Source: Mycolicibacterium porcinum (GTDB taxonomy: Bacteria > Actinomycetota > Actinomycetes > Mycobacteriales > Mycobacteriaceae). Taken from it: 64,000 bases of DNA. The notes beneath the pieces are model-generated. The model had not been told where the DNA came from, did no database searches, and saw nothing but the letters and a program-made list of their open reading frames with translations. Below, in pieces: positions 22,773-32,892 of this stretch. The stretch is from positions 8,704-72,703 of the forward strand of contig MSTD01000007.1 in assembly GCA_001942045.1 (NCBI GenBank). The letters are read 5' to 3'. Both the position numbers and the translations under genes were made by a program. Positions within the stretch are counted from its first letter, which is position 1. Each line of letters opens with the position of its first letter.

Positions 22773-22776
<4 letters not shown>
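21769..22776 (+). CDS. thiO: Glycine oxidase ThiO
   Basis: A 335-residue FAD-dependent D-amino-acid-oxidase-fold enzyme that oxidises glycine to the imine used in thiazole synthesis. The dinucleotide-binding motif [12 protein letters not shown] is at residues 7-18, [12 protein letters not shown] follows near 38, and the C-terminal FAD contact is [16 protein letters not shown] 21769 is placed by the AAGGGAG ribosome site at the end of the riboswitch. It overlaps thiS by ATGA. Confidence 0.95.
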
Positions 22777-23724
<948 letters not shown>

Positions 23725-23804
23725 CTCGGCGTTGACTCTGCGGTGATGGCGTTGTCTACTCGCACTTTTGCGCCTTGGACGCAGGGTCAACAGGAGGGAT
23801 CGGT

Positions 23805-24563
23805 GTGAAACGGTATGTGGCCCTCGGCAGTTCGATGGCTGCCGGGCCGGGGATCAAACCGTCGGCCGAGGGAGCGCCGTGGCAGGCGGGCCGCTCCGCC
23901 CGCAACTACCCGCATCTGGTGGCGGCCCGCCTCGGGCTGGACCTGGTGGACGTGACGTACTCCGGGGCCACCACCGCACATGTGTTGCGTGACCGGCAGA
24001 ACGGCGCGGCACCCCAGATCGACGCGCTCGACGGCTCCGAAGCGCTGGTGACGGTCACGATCGGCGGGAACGATGCCGGTTACGTGCCCCAGTTGATGGC
24101 GGCATCGTTGCCACGCTTCACCCGGTGCGTGCCGCTGCTGGGGTCGTTCCTGCGCGGCCTGCTGGATCCCGATGCGCGGGAAGCCGCGCTGACAGAGGTG
24201 GCGGGCTCGCTGGTGGCGGTGGGCCACGAGATCCGGCACCGCGCTCCTCGCGCCCGGGTGTTGTTCGTCGACTACCTCACGCTGCTTCCGCCGGAAGGCG
24301 CCGCGGCCACGGGCCTGTCAGAGGCAGATGCCGCACTTGGCCGACACGTCGCGAGTGAGCTGGAACGCCTCACCGGAGAGGCGGCCGCCCAGACGGGTTG
24401 CGGATGGGTTCGCGCCGCGCAGGCCAGCGTGGCACATCACGCCTGGTCGACCGAGCCGTGGACCACGCGGCCCGGTCTGCCCTGGCCGGGCCGGCCCGCG
24501 CCGCTGCACCCCAACGCCGCGGGCATGCGGGCGGTCGCCGACCTGGTGGTGAACTCAACCTGA
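23805..24563 (+). CDS. SGNH/GDSL-family hydrolase
   Basis: A 252-residue esterase-fold protein. Block I is ALGSSMAAG with the presumed nucleophile Ser10 (GSS in place of GDS), block III is GGND at 87-90, and the catalytic His is in PLHPNAAG near the C-terminus. No signal peptide is visible, so it is probably cytoplasmic. GTG 23805 follows a strong AGGAGG. Likely substrates are lipid or acylated esters. It lies between thiG and the lpqL genes, a position with no counterpart in the M. tuberculosis order. Confidence 0.87.
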   Translation: MKRYVALGSSMAAGPGIKPSAEGAPWQAGRSARNYPHLVAARLGLDLVDVTYSGATTAHVLRDRQNGAAPQIDALDGSEALVTVTIGGNDAGYVPQLMAASLPRFTRCVPLLGSFLRGLLDPDAREAALTEVAGSLVAVGHEIRHRAPRARVLFVDYLTLLPPEGAAATGLSEADAALGRHVASELERLTGEAAAQTGCGWVRAAQASVAHHAWSTEPWTTRPGLPWPGRPAPLHPNAAGMRAVADLVVNST

Positions 24564-24599
24564 GCAGTCAGAACAACACCGCCTGCAATGATGGCGGTG

Positions 24600-25511
24600 A
24601 TGATCGAACTCACCGGGCTGACAAAACTCTATGGATCCCACCGAGCTGTCGACGATCTGACGTTCACCGTCGAACCCGGGGTGGTGACCGGCTTTCTCGG
24701 GCCCAATGGCGCGGGCAAGACCACCACGATGCGGTTGATCCTGGGTCTGGACCATCCCACTACCGGGACCGCGACCATCGACGGCAAGCGATACCGCGAA
24801 CTGCATGATCCGCTGCGCACCGTCGGGGCTCTGCTCGACGCGCGGCAGGTCCATCCGAATCGCTCGGCCCGCAACCACCTACGCTGGATCGCGGCGGCCA
24901 ACCGGATTCCGGCGGTCAGGGTGGATGAGGTGCTCGAGATGGTCGGGCTGACGTCGGTGGCCGAGCGCAATGCCGGAACGCTGTCGCTCGGTATGAGCCA
25001 GCGCCTGGGAATCGCCGCCGCGCTGCTGGGCGATCCGCCGGTGCTGCTGTTCGACGAACCGGTCAACGGACTGGACCCCGAGGGCATCCATTGGGTGCGC
25101 ACCCTCATGCGCAGCCTGGCCGCCGAAGGCCGCACGGTGTTCGTGTCCAGTCACCTGCTGGCCGAGATGGCCAACACCGCCGACCGGCTGGTGGTGATCG
25201 GGCAGGGCAAGCTGATCACCTCGACCACGGTGAATGAGTTCGTCAGCGGCACCTCCGCCGATGCCGTGCGGGTGCGCAGCCCGCAACTGGAGACGCTGCG
25301 TGAGGTTCTCACCGATGCCGGTTTCGAGGTGGAGGCCGCCGCCGACGGTGACGCCCTGGCCGTGCACGGCGCGGCGATCGAGGTGATCGGTGACCTCGCC
25401 GCGCGCAACGCCATCACCCTGCACGAGTTGAGCCAGCGGCAGGCCTCGCTGGAGGAGGCGTATCTGAAACTCACCGACGACGTGGTCGACTACCGGGCGG
25501 TTCAGAAATGA
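24600..25511 (+). CDS. ABC transporter ATP-binding protein
   Basis: A nucleotide-binding subunit of about 303 residues. Walker A is GPNGAGKTT at about 34-42, the ABC signature is LSLGMSQRL, and Walker B is VLLFDEP followed by VNGLDPEG. The C-terminal 80 residues form the extra domain seen in ABC-2 exporters of the DrrA/NatA type. ATG 24600 starts the domain directly; two further ATGs at 24588 and 24591 are in frame. It overlaps the permease by ATGA. It probably exports a small molecule, but nothing here names it. Confidence 0.9.
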   Translation: MIELTGLTKLYGSHRAVDDLTFTVEPGVVTGFLGPNGAGKTTTMRLILGLDHPTTGTATIDGKRYRELHDPLRTVGALLDARQVHPNRSARNHLRWIAAANRIPAVRVDEVLEMVGLTSVAERNAGTLSLGMSQRLGIAAALLGDPPVLLFDEPVNGLDPEGIHWVRTLMRSLAAEGRTVFVSSHLLAEMANTADRLVVIGQGKLITSTTVNEFVSGTSADAVRVRSPQLETLREVLTDAGFEVEAAADGDALAVHGAAIEVIGDLAARNAITLHELSQRQASLEEAYLKLTDDVVDYRAVQK

Positions 25512-26266
25512 GCGCGCTGGCCGCGCTGGACGCGGAGCGAATCAAACTGTCGACGACCCGCTCCTCGCTGTGGTCGACCGTCGGGGTGGCGGTGCTCAGC
25601 CTCGGCGTGGCCGCGATGCAGGGCATGAGCGCGCATCCCTACTCCGGGCTGTCCCCGGCCAAGGCCGCACTCGGCGTCGCGGTGTTCGGGGTTCCGGTCT
25701 TGATGGTGCTGTCCTCGATGACGATGACCGGCGAATACCGCAGCGGGCTGATCCGCACCACCTTGCTTGCCACGCCCCACCGCACGCAGGTGCTGACCGC
25801 GAAAGCCGTGGTGTGCGCGGCGTTCTCCTCGGTGTGTGCGGTGGTCATGGTGCTGGCCTCGGTACTGGTGGCCCGGATGGTGGCCGATCCGGTGGTGGGA
25901 ACCCAGCTGTCGATGGCCAACCCGGCGACGTGGCGGGTGGCCGGCGGGTTCGCGTTGTACGCCGCGCTGGCCGCGGTGCTCGGGGTGGCCGTCGGTGCGT
26001 TGGTGCGATTCGCGGCCGGTGCGGTCGCGGTGCTGCTGCTGTGGCCGCTGGTGGCCGAGCCACTGCTGGGGAACATGCCCAACTCAGGCCCGCGAACGGG
26101 GCCATGGTTGCCGTTCGCCAACATGTTCACGTTCCTGCACGTCGACTGGCTGTTCCCGACGTATGTCATGCGGTGGGGCGAGTTGGGCTCGCTCGTCTAT
26201 TTCCTGGTATGGGTCGCGGTGGCGTTCGTGGCTGCCGCGGTGGTGCTGAACAGGCGTGACGCCTGA
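25508..26266 (+). CDS. ABC-2 type transporter permease
   Basis: A 252-residue membrane protein with about six hydrophobic segments. The N-terminal part (LDAERIKLSTTRSSLWST) and MTMTGEYRSGLIRTTLLATP are typical of ABC-2 permeases that pair with NatA/DrrA-type ATPases. It is translated with the ATPase gene through ATGA. Its gene ends 7 bases before the stop of the convergent SPFH gene. Confidence 0.88.
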   Translation: MSALAALDAERIKLSTTRSSLWSTVGVAVLSLGVAAMQGMSAHPYSGLSPAKAALGVAVFGVPVLMVLSSMTMTGEYRSGLIRTTLLATPHRTQVLTAKAVVCAAFSSVCAVVMVLASVLVARMVADPVVGTQLSMANPATWRVAGGFALYAALAAVLGVAVGALVRFAAGAVAVLLLWPLVAEPLLGNMPNSGPRTGPWLPFANMFTFLHVDWLFPTYVMRWGELGSLVYFLVWVAVAFVAAAVVLNRRDA

Positions 26267-26273
26267 CCCGGAA

Positions 26274-26963
26274 TCACTCCGGGTCAGACGCCACATCCGC
26301 GGTGCCGCCCATGGCCAGGACCACCTTGGACCCGTACGGCATGCGCTCGACCAGCTGCAGCTGGGCCAGCGCCGGGTGAGCGTCCAGCAGCTTGGCGGCG
26401 TTGGCCCGTGCCCGCAGCGCGGCGGTCTCGGCGCGGGCGGCTTCCAGCTTGGCCGCACCGGTGGCCTTCGCCGTCGCCAGCTGCAGTGCCGCGGCGCGGA
26501 TCTCGGCCGGGACGATCACGTCCTTGACGAAGGCCCCGATCACCTCGACGCCGGTGCGGGCTCCGGCGGTTCGCGCCGCTGCGGCGATCGCGTCGGCATC
26601 AATGCGGTTGCCGCGCTGCATCACCTCATCGGCGGTGACCGCGGCCGCGAGGTCGCGCAGGGCGATCTGCGCGGCCAGGTACACCGAGGCCATCGGATCG
26701 GCCGCCGCCTCCACGTAGGCCACGGCGTCGCTCACCTTGAACTGCAGCGCGACGGTGATGCGCAGCGTCACCGCATCCGAGGTCAGCACCTCCTGCGGTG
26801 CCAGCGTCAGCACCTGCTCGCGCATCTCGACACGCACGACCGAGGCCGCCACATCAATGCGGTGGCGCCCTGGGGACAGGACACGACCCAACGTGCCGTC
26901 GCGGTACTCCAATGCGCACTGGCCTGCGGAAACCGTGATTCGGTTGAACGTGAAAATACCCAT
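26274..26963 (-). CDS. SPFH/band 7 domain protein (slipin-like)
   Basis: A 229-residue protein dominated by one SPFH domain: YRDGTLGRVLSPGRHRIDV, then QVLTLAPQEVLTSDAVTLRI and the helical part with VYLAAQIALRDLAA and GVEVIGAFVKDVIVPAEI. Such proteins form rings or scaffolds at membranes. The N-terminal membrane segment of classic slipins is missing, so it may be soluble or peripheral. ATG 26963 follows GGAGG. Its leader may contain the structured element at 27039-27152. Confidence 0.85.
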   Translation of the reverse strand: MGIFTFNRITVSAGQCALEYRDGTLGRVLSPGRHRIDVAASVVRVEMREQVLTLAPQEVLTSDAVTLRITVALQFKVSDAVAYVEAAADPMASVYLAAQIALRDLAAAVTADEVMQRGNRIDADAIAAAARTAGARTGVEVIGAFVKDVIVPAEIRAAALQLATAKATGAAKLEAARAETAALRARANAAKLLDAHPALAQLQLVERMPYGSKVVLAMGGTADVASDPE

Positions 26964-27299
26964 GTCGTGTCCTCCTTCCGGTGTATGTGTCTGTGCGGCA
27001 AAGGGATACCGTCGCCGGGCACCAACGGAGGCGGGGCGCCACACCCCCGTACCGGCGGGTGTGGGCCGCAAGGCCACTGATGGCGCGATTCCGGCGACGG
27101 CACCGGGATTGCAGTAGGGATTCGAACCCCAGGTTTTTCATTCCTGTGCCATGGCGCCGCCGGTAACACGCAGAAACGTTGCGGTACCCCGCTCGGCCTG
27201 CTCCCTGCCGGCGCCGGGGAACACCCTGCCATCACAGCAAATCCCCAGGCAACCGATTTATTGGCCGGGCTGATCGGGGGAGCCGCTACCGTGGGTGCA
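26964..27299. other. 336-base divergent intergenic region with several hairpins
   Basis: No gene is seen here. The region holds a hairpin with a perfect 8-bp outer stem (CCACACCC 27039-27046 with GGGTGTGG 27057-27064), a second hairpin at 27061-27077 with a GCAA loop, and a longer element at 27097-27152. In the last, ACGGCACCGG pairs with CCTGTGCCAT around an inner stem whose loop reads TTCGAA. The pairing is best on the minus strand, which would place it in the leader of the SPFH gene. It must also contain the promoter of lpqL at 27300. Confidence 0.45.
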
Positions 27300-28805
27300 A
27301 TGCGACGTACTTCGACGGGGGCCGTACTCGGCGCGCTGGCGCTGACCGTGGGGCTGGCCGGCTGTGATGCAAAGACCGAACTACAGACCGACGGGCAGCA
27401 GTCCCGGGAATCCGCGCCGGCGGCGGTGCAGTTCGCCGAGGAGTTGCGTGAGCGGGTCAGTGCCGACGCCATGATGGGGCATCTGAGCAAGCTTCAGGAC
27501 ATTGCCAACGCCAACAATGGCAACCGGGCGCTGGGCAGTCCGGGGTACGACGCGAGTGTGGACTACGTGGCCAGCGCACTGCGCGACAAGGGCTTTGACG
27601 TAGAAACGCCGGAGTTCGAGGTGCGACTGCCGTTCGCCGAGGATCCGCAGGTCACTGTCGGTGGCCAGGCCGTCACCGCCAAGCCGCTGGAATTCACCAT
27701 CGGCACCCCGCAGGAAGGCGTGTCCGCGCCCCTGGTTCCGGCCAAGGTCGAGGACACCCCCGGGTGTCAGGCCGCCGACTACGACGGGCTTCCGGTAGCC
27801 GGCGCGGTCGTGCTGGTGGACCGTGGCGCCTGCCCTTTTGCGGACAAGCAGGCTGCCGCCGCTGAGCGCGGTGCGGTCGCGATGATCGTCGTCAACACCA
27901 ACAACGACGAGAAGATGGGCGGCACCCTGGGCCGCACCACCGACGTCAAGATCCCGGTGGTCAGCGTGACCAAAGACGAGGGTGCCAGGCTGCGGGGCGC
28001 GCCCGGGCCCACCACACTGAAGCTCGTCGCAGGCGTGCGCGTCGAGCACACCCGCAACGTCATCGCCCAGACCAAGACCGGTTCGACGTCGGACGTGGTG
28101 ATGGTCGGCGCCCATCTCGACAGCGTTCCGGAAGGCCCCGGCATCAACGACAACGGATCCGGTGTGGCCGCGGTGCTGGAAACCGCCTTGCAGCTGGGCG
28201 ATTCGCCGCAGGTGGCCAACGCGGTGCGGTTCGGATTCTGGGGAGCCGAGGAAGAGGGTTTGCTGGGTTCGACCAACTACGTCGAATCCCTGGACACCGA
28301 AGCGCTCAAGGACATTGCCATGTACCTGAACTTCGACATGCTCGGCTCGCCCAACGCGGGCTACTTCACCTACGACGGTGACCAGTCCGCACCGCTGGAC
28401 GAGCAGGGTCGTCCCCGGGTCCCCGAGGGCTCGGCGGGAATCGAGCGCACGCTGGCGGCATATCTGGAAGATGCCGGAAAGACACCGCGTGACACCAGCT
28501 TTGACGGGCGATCCGACTACGACGGCTTCACCATGGCGGGTGTTCCCGCCGGCGGGTTGTTCTCCGGTGCCGAGGACAAGATGAATGCCGAGGAGGCCAA
28601 GTTGTGGGCCGGCGAGGCGGATCAGCCGTTCGACCCGAACTACCACAAGAACACCGATACCCTTGACCACGTGAATCGGGACGCGTTGCAGATACATGGT
28701 GGGGGAGTCGCATTTGCTGTCGGGGTGTACGCCCAAGATCAGCGAGGCCGGAACGGTTTACCGGTTCGTTCGGACCGCACGCGCCACCAGATCACCGCGC
28801 AGTGA
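27300..28805 (+). CDS. lpqL: M28-family aminopeptidase lipoprotein LpqL
   Basis: A 501-residue lipoprotein with lipobox VGLAGC near residue 22, a PA (protease-associated) domain in the middle (RGACPFADKQAAAAERGAVA) and a C-terminal M28 zinc peptidase domain. The metal ligands are all visible: [26 protein letters not shown] and the final NYHKNTD. It should trim peptides outside the membrane. ATG 27300 begins directly at the signal peptide. It is followed by a paralogue in a GTGA overlap; in M. tuberculosis Rv0418 is the counterpart after thiG. Confidence 0.92.
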   Translation: MRRTSTGAVLGALALTVGLAGCDAKTELQTDGQQSRESAPAAVQFAEELRERVSADAMMGHLSKLQDIANANNGNRALGSPGYDASVDYVASALRDKGFDVETPEFEVRLPFAEDPQVTVGGQAVTAKPLEFTIGTPQEGVSAPLVPAKVEDTPGCQAADYDGLPVAGAVVLVDRGACPFADKQAAAAERGAVAMIVVNTNNDEKMGGTLGRTTDVKIPVVSVTKDEGARLRGAPGPTTLKLVAGVRVEHTRNVIAQTKTGSTSDVVMVGAHLDSVPEGPGINDNGSGVAAVLETALQLGDSPQVANAVRFGFWGAEEEGLLGSTNYVESLDTEALKDIAMYLNFDMLGSPNAGYFTYDGDQSAPLDEQGRPRVPEGSAGIERTLAAYLEDAGKTPRDTSFDGRSDYDGFTMAGVPAGGLFSGAEDKMNAEEAKLWAGEADQPFDPNYHKNTDTLDHVNRDALQIHGGGVAFAVGVYAQDQRGRNGLPVRSDRTRHQITAQ

Positions 28806-30241
28806 CGGCGCGTCGACTCGCTGCTGTCATATTGCTCGGCGCCGCGCTGGCGGGATGTTCGGCGCAGCCGTCGGCCAAGTCTGTCGATCCGCAGGAACTG
28901 GCCGGCGCGATCACCGTCGACGCCATGTTCACCCACCTGCGCAAGCTCCAGGAGATCGCCGACAGTCATGACGGGAACCGGGCGGTCGGCAGCCCCGGAT
29001 ATGATGCCAGCGTCGAGTATGTCGCAGAAGTGCTGCGGGACAAAGGTTTCGACGTTCAGACTCCGGAGTTTGAGCGGATGGGCACGATGCGCGGGGGGAA
29101 TCCCGCACTGACCGTGTCCGGGACCAATTACCGGGTGGACCAGGCGTCGATGCTGGTGACGACGGCCCCCGGCGGGCTGAACGCCCCGACGCTGCGCCCG
29201 GGCAAGCCGTCCGGATGCGCGGCCACCGACTATGGGTCACTCGACATCTCCGGCGCCATCGCCGTCGTCGACGACACGGGGTGTTCGGTTGTGACGAAAC
29301 AGAACACCGCGCTGGCCAAGGGCGCGGTGGGCCTGCTCGTGGTCAACAGCGGGCACCAGCCGGCACCGGGCGGCTTGTTCAGCACCGGCTATTACCGCGA
29401 ACTCACCGTCCCGGTCGGTGTCATCGACGAGAACGCGGATGCCGCGCTGCGCCGCACGAGCGCGCCGGTTCGGCTGACTCTCGACGGCAAGGCCGAGATG
29501 GTCAAATCTCGCAACGTGACCGCGCAGACCAAGACCGGATCGGCGTCGGACGTGGTGCTCGTGGGCGCGCACCTGGACAGCATCGGTGGGGGACCGGGCA
29601 TCAACGACAACGGGTCCGGGGTGGCGGCCGTGCTGGAAACGGCGCTGCAGCTGGGCAGTTCGCCAAAGGTGGCCAACGCGGTGCGGTTCGCGTTCTGGGG
29701 TGCCGAGGAAATGGGGCTGGACGGTTCGACGCAGTATGTGCGCGGCCTGCCGCTGGACCAACTCGACGATCTCGCGCTGTATCTGAACTTCGACATGGTC
29801 GGCTCGCCCAACGCCGGGTTCTTCACGTATGACGGTGACCAGTCCGGCCAGGCCACCGATCCCAAGCAGATGCCCGAGGGCTCGGCAGGCATCGAGCGGA
29901 CCATGGCCGGCTATCTCAACCTGGCCGGGGCCCGGCCCGCGGACATGCCGATCAGCGCGAATACCGACTATCACCCGTTCCTGCAGGCCGGAGTACCGAT
30001 CGGCGGCGCCACCACGGGGTCGTCGCAACGCAAGACCGAGGTGCAGGCCCGGTTGTGGGGCGGCCGGGCGAAGGTGGCCTTCGATCCCAACTATCACACC
30101 CGCCGCGACACGATCGACAACGTCGATGCGCATGCGCTGGGGATCATGGGACCGGCGATCGCGTTCACCGTCGGCACGTACGCCAACTCGATCGAGGGGC
30201 CCAACGGTGTGCCGGCCCGCGACAAACGCCACCGCGGTTGA
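28802..30241 (+). CDS. M28-family aminopeptidase lipoprotein, tandem paralogue of LpqL
   Basis: A 479-residue protein built like its neighbour: lipobox ALAGC near residue 19, a PA-type domain and an M28 domain with ligands in [26 protein letters not shown] and NYHTRRD. Many blocks are identical between the two ([16 protein letters not shown] against [16 protein letters not shown]), so this is a tandem duplication. The PA domain is the most changed part, which suggests altered substrate choice. It starts with GTG in an overlap with lpqL. Confidence 0.9.
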   Translation: MTARRLAAVILLGAALAGCSAQPSAKSVDPQELAGAITVDAMFTHLRKLQEIADSHDGNRAVGSPGYDASVEYVAEVLRDKGFDVQTPEFERMGTMRGGNPALTVSGTNYRVDQASMLVTTAPGGLNAPTLRPGKPSGCAATDYGSLDISGAIAVVDDTGCSVVTKQNTALAKGAVGLLVVNSGHQPAPGGLFSTGYYRELTVPVGVIDENADAALRRTSAPVRLTLDGKAEMVKSRNVTAQTKTGSASDVVLVGAHLDSIGGGPGINDNGSGVAAVLETALQLGSSPKVANAVRFAFWGAEEMGLDGSTQYVRGLPLDQLDDLALYLNFDMVGSPNAGFFTYDGDQSGQATDPKQMPEGSAGIERTMAGYLNLAGARPADMPISANTDYHPFLQAGVPIGGATTGSSQRKTEVQARLWGGRAKVAFDPNYHTRRDTIDNVDAHALGIMGPAIAFTVGTYANSIEGPNGVPARDKRHRG

Positions 30242-30272
30242 ACCATCGAGGGTAGGGCCCCGTATTACGGGT

Positions 30273-31361
30273 ATGGGAATTAACGTCGCCAGAATGCCCA
30301 GTCACAGCACGATTGCCGGCGTCCATGCCGTACTGCCTCCGCATCGGTACACCCAGGACCAGGTCACCAGTGCATTGCTGGAACTGCCGGGATACGCCGA
30401 GGCCGAAGACGTGGTGCGGGCCCTGCACAAGAGCGCGAAAGTAAACAGCAGATATCTGGTCCTGCCGCTCGAGCAATACGCCGGACTCGACGATTTCGGT
30501 CAGAGCAACAGCCTGTTCATCGAGCATGCCACCGAACTCGGCTGCGCCGCCCTGTCCGGGGCCCTGGATGAGGCGGGTCTGCGGCCCCAGGACGTCGATC
30601 TGATCGTCACCACCACCGTCACCGGCGCCGCGGTCCCGTCGCTGGATGCCCGCATCGCCGGACGGCTTGGTTTACGGCCCGACGTTCGCCGCATCCCGAT
30701 CTTCGGCCTGGGTTGCGTGGCCGGTGCCGCAGGCATCGCCCGACTCAACGATTATCTGCGGGGCGCGCCCGACAAGGTGGCAGTTCTGGTCTCGGTCGAA
30801 TTGTGTTCGCTGACCCGCAAACACAATCCCGCGATGCCGACGCTGGTGGCCGGCGCGCTGTTCGGCGACGGAGCCGCCGCGGTGGTGGCGGTCGGCGAAC
30901 AACGCGCCCGAAAGCTCAACCCGACCGGACCTGATGTGCTCGACTCACGCAGTCACCTTTACCCGGATTCGTTGCACGCCATGGGCTGGGACATCGGTTC
31001 CGATGGATTCGAGATCGTGCTCAGCGCCGAAGTCCCCGGCTTCGTGGGCCGCTACCTCGGTGACGACGTCGCCGGATTCCTCGGCGACCACGGCCTTTCC
31101 GTCGACGACGTATCCGCCTGGGTGAGTCATCCTGGTGGCCCGAAGGTGATCGAGGCGATCATCGAAACCCTCGGATTGCCCGAGGATGCACTGGACCTGA
31201 CCTGGCAGTCGCTGGCCGACGTCGGCAACCTGTCGTCATCCTCGGTACTGCACGTGCTGCGCGAAACCATCTGCAAGCGGCCGGAATCGGACACACCCGG
31301 GGTGATGATGGCCATGGGCCCAGGCTTCTGCTCGGAACTCGTCCTGCTGCGTTGGCGCTGA
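30273..31361 (+). CDS. Type III polyketide synthase (chalcone/alkylresorcylic synthase-like)
   Basis: A 362-residue thiolase-fold synthase with the complete catalytic triad: Cys148 in [12 protein letters not shown], His286 in VSHPGGPK and Asn319 in DVGNLSSSS. It would extend a fatty acyl or other CoA starter with malonyl-CoA and cyclise the product, as in SrsA, ArsB or mycobacterial Pks18-type enzymes. ATG 30273 is used; ATG 30294 is also possible. The following methyltransferase and flavoprotein genes overlap in a chain, giving the layout of a phenolic-lipid operon. Confidence 0.92.
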   Translation: MGINVARMPSHSTIAGVHAVLPPHRYTQDQVTSALLELPGYAEAEDVVRALHKSAKVNSRYLVLPLEQYAGLDDFGQSNSLFIEHATELGCAALSGALDEAGLRPQDVDLIVTTTVTGAAVPSLDARIAGRLGLRPDVRRIPIFGLGCVAGAAGIARLNDYLRGAPDKVAVLVSVELCSLTRKHNPAMPTLVAGALFGDGAAAVVAVGEQRARKLNPTGPDVLDSRSHLYPDSLHAMGWDIGSDGFEIVLSAEVPGFVGRYLGDDVAGFLGDHGLSVDDVSAWVSHPGGPKVIEAIIETLGLPEDALDLTWQSLADVGNLSSSSVLHVLRETICKRPESDTPGVMMAMGPGFCSELVLLRWR

Positions 31362-31870
31362 TGACGGCCAAGCGATTCACCGCACTGATCGTCCTCGTCG
31401 CCGCCGAGCGGGTCCTCGAACTGGTGGTGTCCAAGCGCAACCTGCGGTGGAGTATCGCCCAGGGCGGCAAGGAATTCGGGGCCGGCCACTACCCGGCGAT
31501 GGTGGCGTTGCACACCGCGCTGCTGGTCGGCTCGGTGCTGGAGGCCCGCAAGCGTAGGCCGCCGCCGATCCTCGGCCGGATCATGCTGGCGGTCGTGCTC
31601 GCCGCCCAGGCGCTGCGCTGGTGGTGCATCACCACGCTGGGCAAGCAGTGGAACACCAGGGTCGTGGTGGTCCCCGGCGCCAGTCGCGTCGTCGACGGAC
31701 CGTACCGGGTGTTGCCGCACCCGAACTACGTCGCGGTGGTCACCGAAGGTGCCGCGTTGCCGTTGGCCGGCGGCGCCTGGATCACCGCCGTGCTGTTCAC
31801 CATGGCCAACGCCGCGCTGTTACGGACCCGGATCCGAGTGGAAAACGAAGCGCTGCAAGGCTTGACGTGA
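31361..31870 (+). CDS. Isoprenylcysteine carboxyl methyltransferase-family membrane protein
   Basis: A 169-residue integral membrane methyltransferase with about four hydrophobic segments. The C-terminal SAM-binding signature of the ICMT family is present: GPYRVLPHPNYVAVVTEG and then RIRVENEAL. In type III PKS operons such proteins (SrsB, BpsB) O-methylate the alkylresorcinol or alkylpyrone product at the membrane. Its ATG shares one base with the synthase stop (TGATG), and its stop overlaps the flavoprotein start as GTGA. Confidence 0.88.
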   Translation: MTAKRFTALIVLVAAERVLELVVSKRNLRWSIAQGGKEFGAGHYPAMVALHTALLVGSVLEARKRRPPPILGRIMLAVVLAAQALRWWCITTLGKQWNTRVVVVPGASRVVDGPYRVLPHPNYVAVVTEGAALPLAGGAWITAVLFTMANAALLRTRIRVENEALQGLT

Positions 31871-32892
31871 TCGATCTGCTCGTCGCAGGCGGCGGCCCGG
31901 CCGGGCTGGCCACCGCGGTGCATGCGGCGCGCGCCGGGCTCGAGGCGGTGGTGGTGGAGCGCCGGCAGGGTCCGATCGACAAGGCCTGCGGCGAGGGGCT
32001 GATGCCGCACTCGGTGCGGCAGTTGCAGCGGCTGGGTGCGGAGATCGACGGCGGCGCCTACAAATCCTTTTACGGCATCCGCTACCTGGACGGGCACCGC
32101 ACCGCCGAGGCCCGGTTCCGCGACGGCGCCGGCCGCGGGGTGCGCCGTACCGTGCTGCACGCCGCACTTTCCGCGGCGGCGGCCTCGGCCGGCGTTCGCG
32201 TGGTCCAAGGTGAGGTCGGTCCGGTATCCCAGGACTCGACCTCGGTGAGCGCAGCCGGTTTTCGGGCCCGCTACCTGGCGGCCGCCGACGGTCTGCATTC
32301 ACCGATCCGCCGCTCGCTCGGCCTCAGCGCCGGCGAGGGTAGGCGACGGCGCTGGGGGATCCGGCGCCATGTCCAGATCGCTCCGTGGTCCGATTGTGTC
32401 GAGGTGTATTGGGGTCCCGATGCCGAGGCCTACGTGACGCCGGTCGGTGAGCGTTGTGTCGGCGTGGCGATCCTGACCTCGGTGCGCGGCGGATTCGATG
32501 AACACCTGGCGGCATTCCCGACGTTGGCTGAGCGGATCAACGGCCTTGAGCACGGCCATGACCGGGCCGCCGGACCGCTGCGGCAGAAGGTGCGCAACCG
32601 GAGTGCCGGCCGGGTGCTGTTGGTCGGTGACGCGGCCGGTTACGTGGACGCGCTGACCGGGGAGGGGATGGGTCTGGCCTTCGGTGCGGCCGAACTTCTC
32701 GTCGGATGTGTGAGAGCCGACCGTCCGGGCGACTACGACCGGCAGTGGCGGGCGATGACCCGCCGGTACCGGTTGCTCACCGCAGCCCTGTTGCACGGCA
32801 GCGGTTTCGGCCCGGTACGGACCTGCATCACCCCGGCGTCGGCGGCGTTGCCTTCGATGTTCTCCCGGGTGGTCAACGCGCTGGGTTCCTAG
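31867..32892 (+). CDS. FAD-dependent oxidoreductase (geranylgeranyl reductase/hydroxylase type)
   Basis: A 341-residue flavoprotein of the PHBH superfamily. The FAD-binding motif is VAGGGPAGLATAVHAA, followed by KACGEGLMPHS, a mark of geranylgeranyl-reductase-like members, and the second FAD contact VLLVGDAAGYVDALTGEG. In the comparable srsABC operon the flavoprotein hydroxylates the phenolic lipid ring, giving a quinone or hydroquinone; that role is inferred from order alone. GTG 31867 overlaps the methyltransferase. Its last 20 bases overlap the convergent permease gene. Confidence 0.88.
   Translation: MIDLLVAGGGPAGLATAVHAARAGLEAVVVERRQGPIDKACGEGLMPHSVRQLQRLGAEIDGGAYKSFYGIRYLDGHRTAEARFRDGAGRGVRRTVLHAALSAAAASAGVRVVQGEVGPVSQDSTSVSAAGFRARYLAAADGLHSPIRRSLGLSAGEGRRRRWGIRRHVQIAPWSDCVEVYWGPDAEAYVTPVGERCVGVAILTSVRGGFDEHLAAFPTLAERINGLEHGHDRAAGPLRQKVRNRSAGRVLLVGDAAGYVDALTGEGMGLAFGAAELLVGCVRADRPGDYDRQWRAMTRRYRLLTAALLHGSGFGPVRTCITPASAALPSMFSRVVNALGS

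Noticed and set aside
27110..27131. Possible minus-strand tRNA, from GGGTTCGAATCCC-like bases
   Set aside because: Only a T-arm-like hairpin is present. No matching acceptor strands, anticodon arm or D-arm can be found at the right distances, so a tRNA gene is not supported.
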